Positions 13,201-25,983 of a DNA stretch of 64,000 nucleotides are shown here, piece by piece. The stretch's first letter is position 1; the number at the start of each line of letters is the position of its first letter. Under the pieces are notes generated by a model. It did no database searches and was not told where the DNA came from. It worked only from the letters and a program-made list of their open reading frames with translations. Source of the stretch: Siphonodentalium dalli (Eukaryota > Mollusca > Scaphopoda > Gadilida > Siphonodentaliidae); assembly GCA_032622095.1 (NCBI GenBank), contig CP136063.1:29950987-30014986 (forward strand), given 5' to 3'. The position numbers and the translations under genes were made by a program.

Positions 13201-13331
13201 TTTAATTTCTGGCATACTAAACACCGTTTGAAATTCAACGAAAGTTTACACTTTTTGGCAACGGGTATTAATTTGAGAGGACTCGTCTCCATTTCAATTG
13301 AATCACTGTAATCTCCAGTTAAATGCAGCAA
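10229..13331 (-). pseudogene. Decayed multi-copy invertebrate protein with nuclease-like core and CXC tail (copy 1)
   Basis: The reading runs 13331 to 10229 through at least ten frame changes. N-terminal Cys-containing segment with CLVCQKLKDENLRKASDSCL (12996-13331). Segment with ARHHRLCHSKYL (12599-12928). Central GCCPMVPGSATDFETV and NWSYVAYDEATYCKAHMIEW (11702-12115), then CGKSYNRGVRLMNKAFGQLRW (11587-11787, 21 residues shown in part). HVNYARW (11351-11602). WHVMAIQQSINMD (11143-11418). IIWSGDSDVLAMCPMFC (10847-11044), an acidic D-x-D site of the kind seen in PIN/FEN-like folds. GNGKRRRYIPVHDCA and MSGCDSTNAFSYIRKLKW (10477-10998). LPPTMDSF...RVNYRTNIW (10395-10610). Finally a Cys cluster TICKCKSDCST-stop-RCRCRKED-CTDACGCDR ending at TAA 10229-10231, a CXC (tesmin/TSO1-like) pattern. 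I recognise the family from uncharacterised multi-copy invertebrate proteins; its biochemical role is unknown to me. Certainly a pseudogene. Confidence 0.75.
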
Positions 13332-13628
13332 ATTATTAAGGTTTGATACCAGGAATTTTCCGGAAAATTACAAAGCGGGCAGTATCAGTTAGAAAAAACA
13401 TTAATGAATCGAACGCTGATTTTAGCCCTAAAAATGCACTTCATTGAGTATTTTTCGAAATCAGTATAACTATTAGAGCTTGTGTTGTAGCTACGACATA
13501 TGAAATCTTTATTTTAACATAATGATGATTAGTAATGCCATAAAGCCATAACTTGTCATAGCTAATTCGAGTTTTCGGTTTATGGTTATTTTAAGCGGAT
13601 AACGATGAATGCGGATAACGATGAATGA

Positions 13629-14412
13629 TGGCGAAAAATAACTTTTTCACACAACAAAATAATATTGCCAGTTAAGTGCTTGTTGTACATGTAAATTCCT
13701 ATAACTCAGGATTATATTACTTTACGAAACTATGAAAGTTAACTTTTTTCAGTTGCTGTATGAACTTCTAGACATACAAAAGTTGTTCAAACTTGGGTTT
13801 TAAGTCCTGCAACTAAATATAAATTGATCACATTCGTATGGTCTGAATTCGCTTATTGGATGTAGAAGCCGTCTTTAATATTTATATGCAATCCAAGGGT
13901 TTGGTTTAAAGCTACAGCCCGGTACTAACTTGACCCTCCGGTGACATTGTGAACACGGTGAGATCGGGTACGGGTGTATTTCCATTATAATATTACAGAA
14001 CAAGCGTCTTTTTAACGAAACTGCAAAAAATGACAATTTTCTAATTTTAAGGGGGAGGGTTATATTTTTTACAAACAATAATCATTAGAGGCACTATCTG
14101 AAGTTTGTATCTGGCAATTTGACTTCCCAGTTTATTGTAGAAATTTATTACGCTTTGAAACAAGGAATTCATTAGGGACATTACAAGCTGTGTGCCATCA
14201 GTTTCAGAAATAATATTTTTTCCAAAATCTTGTGTGGCGATGTGGAATACAATATCTATTACTAAGATTTTGAAAACAAATAATGCCAAAATGACATAAA
14301 CTGTCATCTGTAATTTGAGTTTTCAGTTTATGGTAATTTTAGGCTTAATTCAATTAAAAACCATGAATAGAAAAAAATTGCAACACTTTCAGAAATTACA
14401 TCCACCTACCCT
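13629..14412 (-). repeat. Right long inverted-repeat arm
   Basis: Inverse of 9262-10112. A short direct echo of its outer part ('gagttttcggtttatggttattttaag') lies just inside the arm at ~13565-13605, followed by a duplicated 'gcggataacgatgaat'. Just outside, minus-strand 14583-14389 is open and ends in RVGGCNF-stop; the left arm encodes the similar KGGCNF-stop, so the arms may include the 3' end of a second, lost gene. That last point is inference. Confidence 0.75.
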
Positions 14413-15548
14413 GCCTGTGAAAATAGTAGTGTCATCCTGAATAATGGCAAAATGTCCTCCATTTGCATTGTTTACATTCTTAGGAACAATTTTTCTTGGT
14501 ATGGGAGACCATAATATCCTAACATTATTTTGCGATAGCCGATACACATACCATGGGGGCGGGGCGGCCATGATTACAAACAAACCTATCCGTCAATACT
14601 AGATTACGATTACGAATGGAACTCGATCAGTATAGACAATCGCGCATGGGATCAAGCTTTTGATTGTGCCCATCAATATATATGGGTTATAAGCTATATG
14701 ATTGTACCTGATAACCGACAATTTCTCGATTAATTTACATTCAAATGTTATTAAACGTATTTTTCTCCACAATGTTTTTCTCCCAGTGCACCAAAATAGA
14801 ATTGACCGGAAGTGAACTCGCACAAGGAGTCCGTCGTAAAATATGACATATTTCGTCGGAATACGGTACTTTCCTATTCATAAATATGTTTTATATAGGC
14901 TATTTGATTTTAGAATAATACAATATTCTGAAACATGTAAGTTTTCTATTTATGTGATTTGCGTAATAATACGACATCTTGTAATCTCGCTTTCGACTAT
15001 ATACTGGTAATTCTAAAAATAAAATATCAACATTTCCATCTGTAAACAGCACAAAACTTCATAAATCGTGGGTAATCAAGCAACTAAATTAATTCCAACA
15101 ACTTAAATAAACTGAAGGCATCGATTTCATATCATAAACTTGCCCGATTGCAGGATCGAATTGCTTTTCTGGTCGATTTTCATGTACCTGCCGCGAATTA
15201 AAAAATGACAACAACATCATGAACATGTGTTTACAATAGAAATATGGCGACTGGCTCCCAAGAAAAACTGACACGTTTTAGCGGACGTTTTTCAAACGAT
15301 ACAGTGAACATTAATCTAAAGCATAGCTCCTTGGCTCTTAACGGTATGTCACTTATCATAATGGGCTGCCTAATGATACTGTTGAAGTTATAGTTTTTCA
15401 CATTTGAATGCCAAAACAATGCCATAATATTGCAGATATACTCTGTTTCAAAGTCATTTTTCTGGTACAAAAAGCTTTTTAGCTCACATCTATTCACGGC
15501 ACACCTCCTTTAACGATATATGCTCTATATATTATCTCTATGTTGTTA
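14413..15548. other. Intergenic, no gene recognised
   Basis: AT-rich sequence between the long-inverted-repeat composite and the upstream module of ZNF locus A. Short open frames at 14599-14823, 15089-15274 and 15231-15497 have no recognisable motif. Confidence 0.5.
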
Positions 15549-15923
15549 TATCTATTTCTGTCTGCTTTTATGTGAAAAATACCAATTTTGTCAGCCCGTT
15601 TCCAGACATTTTTTATGAAACAGACTTTGCCATCCCCTTAACTACCAAGCCATTTAGGGTAAAGCATTCTGGTATGTACATATGTACAGTATCTAGATTG
15701 ATCAAACAACAATTGGATACAGGTCTGACTATCAGTCTGTGGAAAATTTTACGTGTGAGCAGTTCACGATATCTTTAGTCAAGAGACGGAGATCGGTATC
15801 TTGAACGGTCTCGCTGCCACGGACGAGGAGAAATCGTTGAACATCGATGGACCAAGAATGAACTGCAGCTTATCTATAAATATTGCCACTACAAGATATG
15901 AACAGCGGATATATAGAACTATG
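15549..15923 (+). promoter_or_regulatory. ZNF locus A upstream module (5' part)
   Basis: Homologous to the regions upstream of loci B, C and D: 'ccatttagggtaaagcattctggtat', 'gtacagtatctagattgat', 'aacaattggatacaggtctgac', then the conserved open block encoding ETEIGILNGLAATDEEKSLN (from ~15786) and 'acagcggatatata'. A one-base deletion near 15755 breaks the open block at its start relative to the paralogues. The join to the ZNF frame is cut by the hAT-like element at 15924, leaving only 'ggactatctgactattctacaca' next to the ATG. A CRE site present in the paralogues is missing here. Confidence 0.75.
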
Positions 15924-16727
15924 CAAGGGCGTAATTCTGGGTATGGCTGGACGGTTTTGGCCGTACCAATATTTTGCTGGCAAAGGTGAATAATATACTT
16001 ATAACAGGACCAATGTTAATAATCCTGTCATTCCCACCACTATGCCCAATTAACTTATTAGTAAGTTATAACGAGTATTGGAACAACGAATTGATCATAA
16101 TGTTTGATCAGTACACGTAGTTATGAATGATAATTTGCATCATGTTCCGTGTATACGTGTAGGCATGTGCGTGGTATAGATCTGGCGTTATATATAAACA
16201 TCACGACCAATGGCCCTTTCAATCATAACACAAACTCCTTTTCATATTATATAGGGCTGTATGGGCCTATTCCAAAGTTATGCTCCATGGCTAAGCACTG
16301 CCAGGAAAGTGCATCGGCCAAATGTGTACGTGGTATTGACGTATGGATTTTGGTAAATTTAGTTGTTACGATACATGTATCGCCAATCGTAGGCGTGTTA
16401 CTATCATGTGCCAAATTCAGTCAATCGCGTATAGGCTATAGAATTTTTGTTCAACCAGTTAGCACTATATATTACTTATTTCCATTTTTGTAACCACTTC
16501 TATATGCATGTATATATATCAGGAAACCAAGTAAAACGCGTCATTTTGAATGCAATATTAAAAGATTTCATCAGGCAGGCCTCCGAACCCCCTCTTCTTG
16601 TGTTCTCTCCCACTCTTGTGTTCTCTCCCACTTGCTGCTTTGCAGCTCGGATAATGCTTCACAGCATATGTAAATTGTGCCCATATTATTCGGCCGTACG
16701 AATACTGGTATGACCGCTACGCCCCTG
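15924..16727. mobile_element. hAT-like non-autonomous element (804 bp) in the ZNF A upstream module
   Basis: The ends CAAGGGCGTA... and ...CTACGCCCCTG form short terminal inverted repeats of the CAGGGGCGTA type known from hAT elements. They are flanked by an imperfect 8-bp target duplication, gaactatg (15916-15923) and ggactatc (16728-16735). Paralogues B and D read 'atataggactatctgactattc' without the insert, so it lies exactly in what was one ggactatc. Subterminal 'ggccgtac' also pairs. No transposase is present. It moves the upstream module ~800 bp from the ZNF A start codon. Confidence 0.85.
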
Positions 16728-16750
16728 GGACTATCTGACTATTCTACACA

Positions 16751-19978
<3,228 letters not shown>

Positions 19979-19987
19979 ATTCGTGAC

Positions 19988-20492
19988 GTTAAAGGCACGT
20001 GAGGCCTTAGTGGTCGAAAATATTCATATTTGTTCCAATCACCGTAAACAGAAAAACATTAAAACGCATACAGTTTCGTTCATATTTTTACCATGATCAT
20101 CGCGTAAACAGCATGTTATCATAGAGATTTACTATATTTTACATAATCAAGAGCCTGATTGTGTTACAGAAGACAACACAATGCTGCTGGCTAATCACAC
20201 ACAAATGGCATAAACGCTCTTTATTCATTCCATATCAGGAATTATCCCACAAAGAACGCTCTTTATGTTTACCATCATAATATAAACAAACACCAGAAAA
20301 GTAACTTTTTATGCTTTTGTTTACATAACAATGGTCAAAAATATGACAATAACATACTGTTTATGCGATATTTCTTATTTTTATACGGACAAAGTATGTC
20401 TACATTTTGTTGTTCTTTCTGTTTGTGGCGGTTTTTGACGGGTGGAAATATTTTCACAGGATACCCACCGCCAAGGCCAACCGTACCTTTAA
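19988..20492. mobile_element. Second type of TTAA-flanked element (497 bp) 3' of ZNF A
   Basis: TTAA at 19988-19991 and 20489-20492; ends AGGCACGT... and ...CGTACCT. Downstream of ZNF D the sequence runs 'acgTTAAatatgttcgtcgaagg' (40621) with no insert, and C has the same join, so this is a filled/empty pair. The inside contains 'acgctctttattcat' and 'tacggacaaag' text but no gene. The ends differ from the main MITE family beyond AGG. Confidence 0.8.
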
Positions 20493-20795
20493 ATATGTTC
20501 GTCGACGGAGGATTGGAAACAATCTTAGATTCCAATGACAGAGCGGAAAAGGGGGGCAGAATGAATCTTATCCCTAAATTACTATTTCTTTGGCTTCAAG
20601 GGTGAAAGATATTTGATTCGAGTCAAGGAACCTATCTATCAGAATGAATCTTCTTCGCAAATTAGCTTTGCACTATGAACTATGATTGGGAGGCCTTGCT
20701 CAAATTATATGCAGTACTAGTATGCAGTGGATTCCGCACATAGAGTTTGGTGAAAGCTCATGGGAAAATAACCCCAGTGAAGATCCATTTATACT
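20493..20795. repeat. 3' flank module of ZNF A
   Basis: Continues the shared downstream sequence 'atatgttcgtcgacggaggattggaaacaatctta' seen after ZNF D (40630-40670) and ZNF B. It then shares 'gcagtggattccgcacatagagtttggt' with the ZNF relic at 4217-4380. No gene is present. Confidence 0.8.
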
Positions 20796-21190
20796 TACTA
20801 TTAGAACGGTATACATGAGACCCTATGTATCAGTAGCCCCGTTCTTACTATTATAACGGTATACATGAGACCCTATGTATCAGTAGCTCCGTTTTAATAT
20901 TATAACGGTATACATGAGACCCTATGTATCAGTAGCCCCATTCTTAATATTATAACGGTATACATGAGACCCAATGTATCAGTAGCCCCGTTCTTACTAT
21001 TATAACGGTATACATGAGACCCTATGTATCAGTAGCTCCGTTCTTACTATTATAACGGTATACATGAGACCCTATGTATCAGTAGTCCCATTCTTAATAT
21101 TATAACGGTATACATGAGACCATATGTATCAGTAGCTCCATTCTTACTATTATAACGGTATACATGAGTCCCAATGTATCAGTAGCTCCA
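20796..21190. repeat. 50-bp tandem repeat, eight units
   Basis: Units start at ACGGTATAC near 20806, 20856, 20905, 20955, 21005, 21055, 21105 and 21155. Each reads approximately acggtatacatgagaccc, then tatgtatcagtagctccgtt and a short AT spacer. AACGG...CCGTT at the unit edges makes each unit a loose inverted repeat. Single units at ~4390, ~21610 and ~31480 represent the unexpanded state. Confidence 0.92.
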
Positions 21191-21889
21191 TTCCTGTCAC
21201 CACGCCTCGTTGATAGAGGGTAACTAACGATTCGTATCAACATGAGTTATTTCATTAGATATGTATCCGAAATGGTTAATTCTGTTATTCGTGGTCGCAT
21301 GTTGTTACAAATACCCATAGCGAGCGCCATGTAAGCTTAAATGTCGTGTTAGATTTAATATAACATACACAATTCCCGTATTCTTTTCCCAAGGATGATA
21401 GTCATACAGCCATCCGCCTTAAATCAATCATGTTTATTGTGAAATAATTTGCACGACATCCCACCGATTTCGAAGAACAAATCTTACTTGAACGCGAATA
21501 AATGTAAAATGTGTCCGACGGCGATCCTCTCACTCGTGGGTACCAATCTTGTTGTCATTTTAATAGAAATGACCAATGTTGGGTCCTAGTATTGCAACTA
21601 TATACTTACTATTAGAACGGTATACATGAGAACCAATGTACCAAATATGGTATGTTAGTTTACAACACCAAAATACAGATCTTTCCTGTCCGAGCAGATA
21701 TATCAACCATACTTTGTCGGTTCGAATTTGTCATGGTGGTGGTATGCCAGCACCGCCGGTTCAATCTCTTGTTTGCAATTGATTTTGATACATCAAAGTT
21801 GTTGGCAGGATATTTTCAAACCAGTGGAATAAGATACATACCAATGACCCATTAAAGCACCACCCTCATATGCATATTACTTGGTGTAT
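21191..21889. repeat. Segmental duplication, copy 1 (first part)
   Basis: From ~21415 to 23045 the sequence parallels 30374 to ~32420 in order. Here the paralogous positions of two elements present in copy 2 are empty: 'gatcctctcactcgtgggtacc' at ~21525-21545 (MULE-like element in copy 2) and 'gtcattttaatagaaatgacc' at ~21555 (MITE in copy 2). It lies in the 3' flank of ZNF A as copy 2 lies in the 3' flank of ZNF B. No gene is recognised. Confidence 0.85.
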
Positions 21890-22417
21890 TTAAAGGTGGA
21901 TTATCTCTTTGTAAACATGTATTATATAGTTACCGGGGTAATAAATATTAGATTTGAATCGAAGACTCCTGTCCGGAAATGCTTCTATCGATTAATATTA
22001 ATTTCATTTCGAATATTTTCTGGTCTAAAAAGGGGTGTTTGTTTAGCTAACGAACAATAGTGGTTACTGTTAACATAGACCAGAAATTATATTGTGCAAT
22101 TTTGTCACAAATAAACGTTAATTATACTCATTATCGCTTATATCTGTGGAACAAAACAATACAAACAACCAATTTGTGTCATTTGACATTCGTTGCGTAG
22201 CCGTAGGAACAGCCCAGTGCTCTATATCGCAATGCGGTCTCATCCGAATGGTCTGTTCTAAAAATAGTAACATAAATGGGCCCGATTTAATATTCGAAAT
22301 AAAATCAATATTAATTGATAGAAGCTTTTCCGGACTTAGGTCTTCAGTTCATATCTATTATTTTATACCCACGCAACTATTTAAAATTTGTTATTTAAAG
22401 AGATAATCCATCTTTAA
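21890..22417 (+). mobile_element. Complete TTAA-MITE (type copy)
   Basis: TTAA 21890-21893 and 22414-22417 flank a 520-bp element starting AGGTGGATTATCTCTTT and ending GAGATAATCCATCT. The outer ~130 bp at each end are imperfect inverted repeats: 'accggggtataaaatatta' pairs with 'tattattttatacccacgc', and 'gaagactcctgtccgg' with 'ccggacttaggtcttc'. Paralogous copy 2 reads 'gtatttaagacgtacg' (31757-31772), the exact pre-insertion site with one TTAA. TTAA targets are used by piggyBac and Kolobok superfamilies; which one mobilised it cannot be told. It has no transposase and is a MITE. Confidence 0.95.
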
Positions 22418-23060
22418 GACTTACGAATAAATCACCGATTTGACTCGGAAAATTGTTATATGTATCATTTTACCATCATCTCTTAAGCACCCCTAACTTA
22501 CTTTTTCTTTGGCTCTATGGGTAATAATATTTGATTCGAGTCGATGAACCTATACATCAAAGCTCAGAGTGGTCAGATATTTATTTTTTACGTTTGTAAT
22601 TTTCTCGAGATAATTGCCACAGAACACTTATTCAGACGGACGAAGATGGATAACTCTGAACTCAAGTGGTAATAATAACGCAATTTTTACCGAGAACATT
22701 CTTTTGATGGCGTGTTCTGGGCCACAAACAATAGAAATAACAAAACTTCAAAAATTGATATCTGATCACTGAGCGTTGATGGGTAGGTTCCTCGACTCGA
22801 ATTAATTATTCGAAATAAAATTAATATTAAATCGATAGAAGCATTTCTGGACAAGAGTCTTCGATTCAGATCTAATATTTTATACCCCAGTAATTATATA
22901 AAACATGCTTACAAAGAGATAATCCTCCTTTAACATGAACTGGTAAAGTACGGCAATTTTCTAACGTTGCTATTTATTTCGACTCCGAGCTGAGGTACCT
23001 ACTGAAATGTGCCAAAATTTGGTATAAAACACAGAAATCAGTATGAAGCTCTAACATAAA
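22418..23060. repeat. Segmental duplication, copy 1 (second part)
   Basis: Matches 31757-32420: 'gaataaatcaccgatttgactcgg', 'gattcgagtcgatgaacctatacatca', 'ggcgtgttctgggccacaaac', 'gatcactgagcgttgatggg'. It includes a partial MITE (22803-22933) that is present in both copies and so predates the duplication. Confidence 0.85.
22803..22933 (-). mobile_element. TTAA-MITE terminal fragment shared by both segmental copies
   Basis: 'attcgaaataaaattaat' through 'gataatcctcctttaa'. Present also at 32191-32304 with the same CCTCCT end variant, so it is an older insertion than the complete copies nearby. Confidence 0.85.
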
Positions 23061-23067
23061 ATTCCAT

Positions 23068-23975
23068 GTTGATTAATATATACTATACAGGGGCCCTAGG
23101 TGATACATGGGGGGAACGACACCCGAAAAGACATGTGCTTACTGTCGTTCTTCATTAATATATACTATACAGGTGCCCTAGATGATACATGGGGAGAACG
23201 ACACCCGAAAAGACATGTGCTTACTGTCGTTCTTCATTAATATATACTATACAGGGCCCTAGATGATACATGGGGAGAACGACACCCGAAAAGACATGTG
23301 CTTACTGTCGTTCTTCATTAATATATACTATACAGGGCCCTAGATGATACATGGGGAGAACGACACCCTAAAAGACATGTGCTTACTGTCGTTCTTCATT
23401 AATATATACTATAGAGGGGCCCTAGATGATACATGGGGAGAACGACACCCGAAAAGACATGTGCTTACTGTCGTTCTTCATTAATATATACTATACAGGG
23501 GCCCTAGATGATACATGGGGAGAACGACACCCTAAAAGACATGTGCTTACTGTCGTTCTTCGTTAATATATACTATACAGGTGCCCTAGATGATACATGG
23601 GGAGAACGACACCCTAAAAGACATGTGCTTACTGTCGTTCTTCATTAATATATACTATACAGGTGCCCTAGATGATACATGGGGAGAACGACACCCGAAA
23701 AGACATGTGCTTACTGTCGTTCTTCATTAATATATACTATACAGGGGCCCTAGATGATACATGGGGAGAACGACACCCTAAAAGACATGTGCTTACTGTC
23801 GTTCTTCGTTAATATATACTATACAGGGGCCCCAGATGATACATGGGGAGAACGACACCCGAAAAGACATGTGCTTACTGTCGTTCTTCATTAATATATA
23901 CTATACAGGGGCCCTAGATGATACATGGAGAGAACGACACCCGAAAAGACATGTGCTTACTGTCGTTCTTCCGTG
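23068..23975. repeat. 82-bp minisatellite, eleven units, each encoding a hairpin
   Basis: Units begin with 'ttaatatatactatacag' near 23069, 23155, 23237, 23318, 23398, 23480, 23562, 23644, 23726, 23808 and 23890. Each then runs 'gggccctagatgatacatgg', 'ggagaacgacaccc', 'gaaaagacatgtgcttac' and 'tgtcgttctt'. AGAACGACA and TGTCGTTCT form a 9-bp stem over a ~21-nt loop in every unit. Units are nearly identical, so the expansion is recent. No coding role is supported. Confidence 0.95.
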
Positions 23976-24076
23976 TGTATTACCTTGTTCAATTTATATT
24001 ATGTATATTATATATTTGGTGGATAAATAAACTATGCTTAAACCAAGTACCACAATTTGCTAACGTTGCGATTTTT

Positions 24077-24453
24077 TTCGACTCCTAGCAGAGGTACCTA
24101 CTGAAATGTGCCAAAATTTGGTATAAAACACAAAAATCAGTATGAGGCTCTTGGGTTGGGAGAAAAATAATCCACCATGACCCGGGAAGTGGGCGTGGAA
24201 AAATCTCACCTTCGAGTTCAGACTATGGGCGAGCCTCGTTTTCGGCAGAAATATATCCCCCATCGGGGTGATATCGTTCCACCCCACACCCCAGGTCAGT
24301 ATGGATAATACTATTCTCATCTCAACCCAACTTCTCCTGAACGTGCACTGCACCCACGTTTTTCGCATTCAGAATTTTTATTTCTGACATTCCATTCAGG
24401 CTTTCGATTAAAGGTGCATTATCTCTTTGTAAACATGTAATGTATAGTTACCG
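24077..24453. repeat. Duplicated segment X, copy 1 (near-identical to 26335-26702)
   Basis: About 375 bp from 'cgactcctagcagaggtacc' through 'cattcaggctttcgattaaagg' are virtually identical to the second copy 2.26 kb away. Diverged partial copies: 22975-23060, 32340-32525 and 50695-50768. The right edge carries a MITE tip at TTAA 24418-24421. Minus-strand open frames of 102-113 codons across X lack support. Confidence 0.9.
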
Positions 24454-24484
24454 AAGTATAAAATATTAGATCCGAATCGAAGAG
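24418..24484 (+). mobile_element. TTAA-MITE terminal fragment interrupted by the polypyrimidine element
   Basis: TTAA then AGGTGCATTATCTCTTT through 'gatccgaatcgaag', where the next element begins. The rest of the MITE is not found beyond 25983, so the interruption came with a deletion, or the MITE was already truncated. Confidence 0.85.
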
Positions 24485-25983
24485 TTATCTAAGAGTACGT
24501 TTATTTTTCTTTTAGAGTTATTGTTCTTAGGTTTAAAAAAGTGCAGGCCGGCCCCCGCTCCCCCGTTCTACGTGGTGGGGGTCTCATGCACTCCATCCAT
24601 ATCCTGTATTTCTTACATATTATCCCCTACGTGTATATCGCTCACTCGCTCTTTTGTCCCTCTCCCCTATTGCTCATTTGATCTTCTTCCCTCTTCCCTA
24701 TTGCTCACTTGCTCTTTATCATCTCCTCACTTGTTCACTTGCTCTTTTTCCCTCTCCCATATTGCCCACTTGCTCTTCTTTCCTCTCCATATTGCTCACT
24801 TGTTTTCCCCTCTCCTCACTTGCTCTTCTCTCTCCTCACTTGCTCACTTGCTATTTTTCCCTCTCCTTACTTGCCCACTTGCTCTTTTCCCTCTCATCAC
24901 TTGCTTTTTCCCCTTTCCTCACTTGCTGACTTGCTCCTTTTTTTCTCCTCACTTGCTCTTTTCCCTCTCCCCACTTGCTCTTTTCCCTCTCCTCACTTGC
25001 TCTTTTTCCCTCTCCTCACTTGCTCTTTTTCCCCTCTCCTCACTTGCTCTTTTTCCTTTCCTATATTGCTCACTTCCTCTTTTTCATCTCCCCGCTTGCT
25101 CACTTCCTCTTTTTCCCTCTCCCCACTTGCTCACTTGCTCGTTTTACCTCTCCTCACTTGCTGTTTTCCTCTCCTCTATTGCTCACTTCCTCTTTTCCTC
25201 TCCTCACTTGCTCACTTGTTTTTTCCCTCTCCTCTATTGCTCACTTCCTCTTTTTCCTTTCCCATATTGCTCACTTCCTCTTTTCCCTCTCATCACTTGC
25301 TCACTCACTTGCTCTTTTTCCCTCTCCTCGCTTGCTCACTTGCTCTTTTTCCCTTTGCTCACTTGCTCTTTTCCCTTTGCTCACTTGCTCTTTTTCTTTC
25401 TCCTCACTTGCTCACTTGATCTTTTTCCCTCTCCTCACTTGCTCACTTGCTATTTTTCCCTTTCCTCTATTGCTCACTTCCTCTTTTTCCTCTCACTTGC
25501 TCACTTCCTCTTTTTCCCTCTCCTCACTTGCTCACATGTTCTTTTCCCTCTCCTCTCTTGCTCGTTTTCCCTCTCCTCATTTGCTTTTTTCTCTCCTCTA
25601 TTGCTCATTTCTTCTTTTCCCCTCTTCACTGCCTCACTTGTTTTTCCCTCTCCTCTATTGCTCACTTCCTCTTTTTCCTCTCCCCTATTGCCCACTTGCT
25701 ATTTTCCATCTCCTCACTTGCTCTTTTTCCCTCTCTTCACTTGTTCACTTGCTCTTTTCCCTCTCCTCACTTGCTCTTTCTTCCTCTTCTCAGTTGTTCA
25801 CTTGTTTTTCCCTCTCATCACTTGCTCACTTGCTCTTTTTCCCTCTCCTCACTTGCTCTTTGTCCCTCTCCTCTATTGCTCACTTTCTCTTTTTCCTCTC
25901 CCCCATTACTCAGGGGCCGGCCTGCGCTTTTTTAAACCTAAGAACAATAACTCTAAAAGAAAAATAAATGTACTCTTAGATAA
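24485..25983. mobile_element. 1.5-kb TIR element with a polypyrimidine satellite core
   Basis: Terminal inverted repeats of ~71 bp with about two mismatches: TTATCTAAGAGTAC... (24485) and ...GTACTCTTAGATAA (25983), each reading inward through 'cttttagagttattgttctt' to a GGCCGGCC-containing inner edge (24546-24556, 25914-25921). The core (24640-25910) is a degenerate ~20-26-bp repeat of cctcacttgct and cttttccctct with ctattgctcac variants, almost pure C/T on the plus strand. Open frames of up to 513 codons in all three plus frames are low-complexity read-through of the repeat and start at TTG. No clear target duplication is seen. Confidence 0.9.

Larger units (their letters stand above)
9262..14412. 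mobile_element. 5.1-kb composite with ~0.8-kb terminal inverted repeats, enclosing a CXC-tailed pseudogene
   Basis: The left arm (9262-10112) and right arm (13629-14412) are inverted copies, roughly 80% alike by eye. Matching phrases in inverted order include 'ggtggatgtaatttctgaaa', 'gacacaagattttgg'-type text, 'aaactgggaagtcaaattgcc', 'cacagcttgtaat' and 'gttgcaggacataaa'/'tttaagtcctgcaac'. The 3.5 kb between them is filled by one minus-strand decayed gene (10229-13331). This is the architecture of a DNA transposon with long TIRs carrying a single gene. No target duplication or clean outer boundary could be located, so a simple inverted duplication remains possible. Confidence 0.75.

Noticed and set aside
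24060-24368. 102-113-codon minus-strand frame conserved at 24060 and 26285
   Set aside because: The two segments are almost base-identical recent duplicates, so conservation carries no coding signal. The diverged copies (22975, 32340) do not keep the frame.
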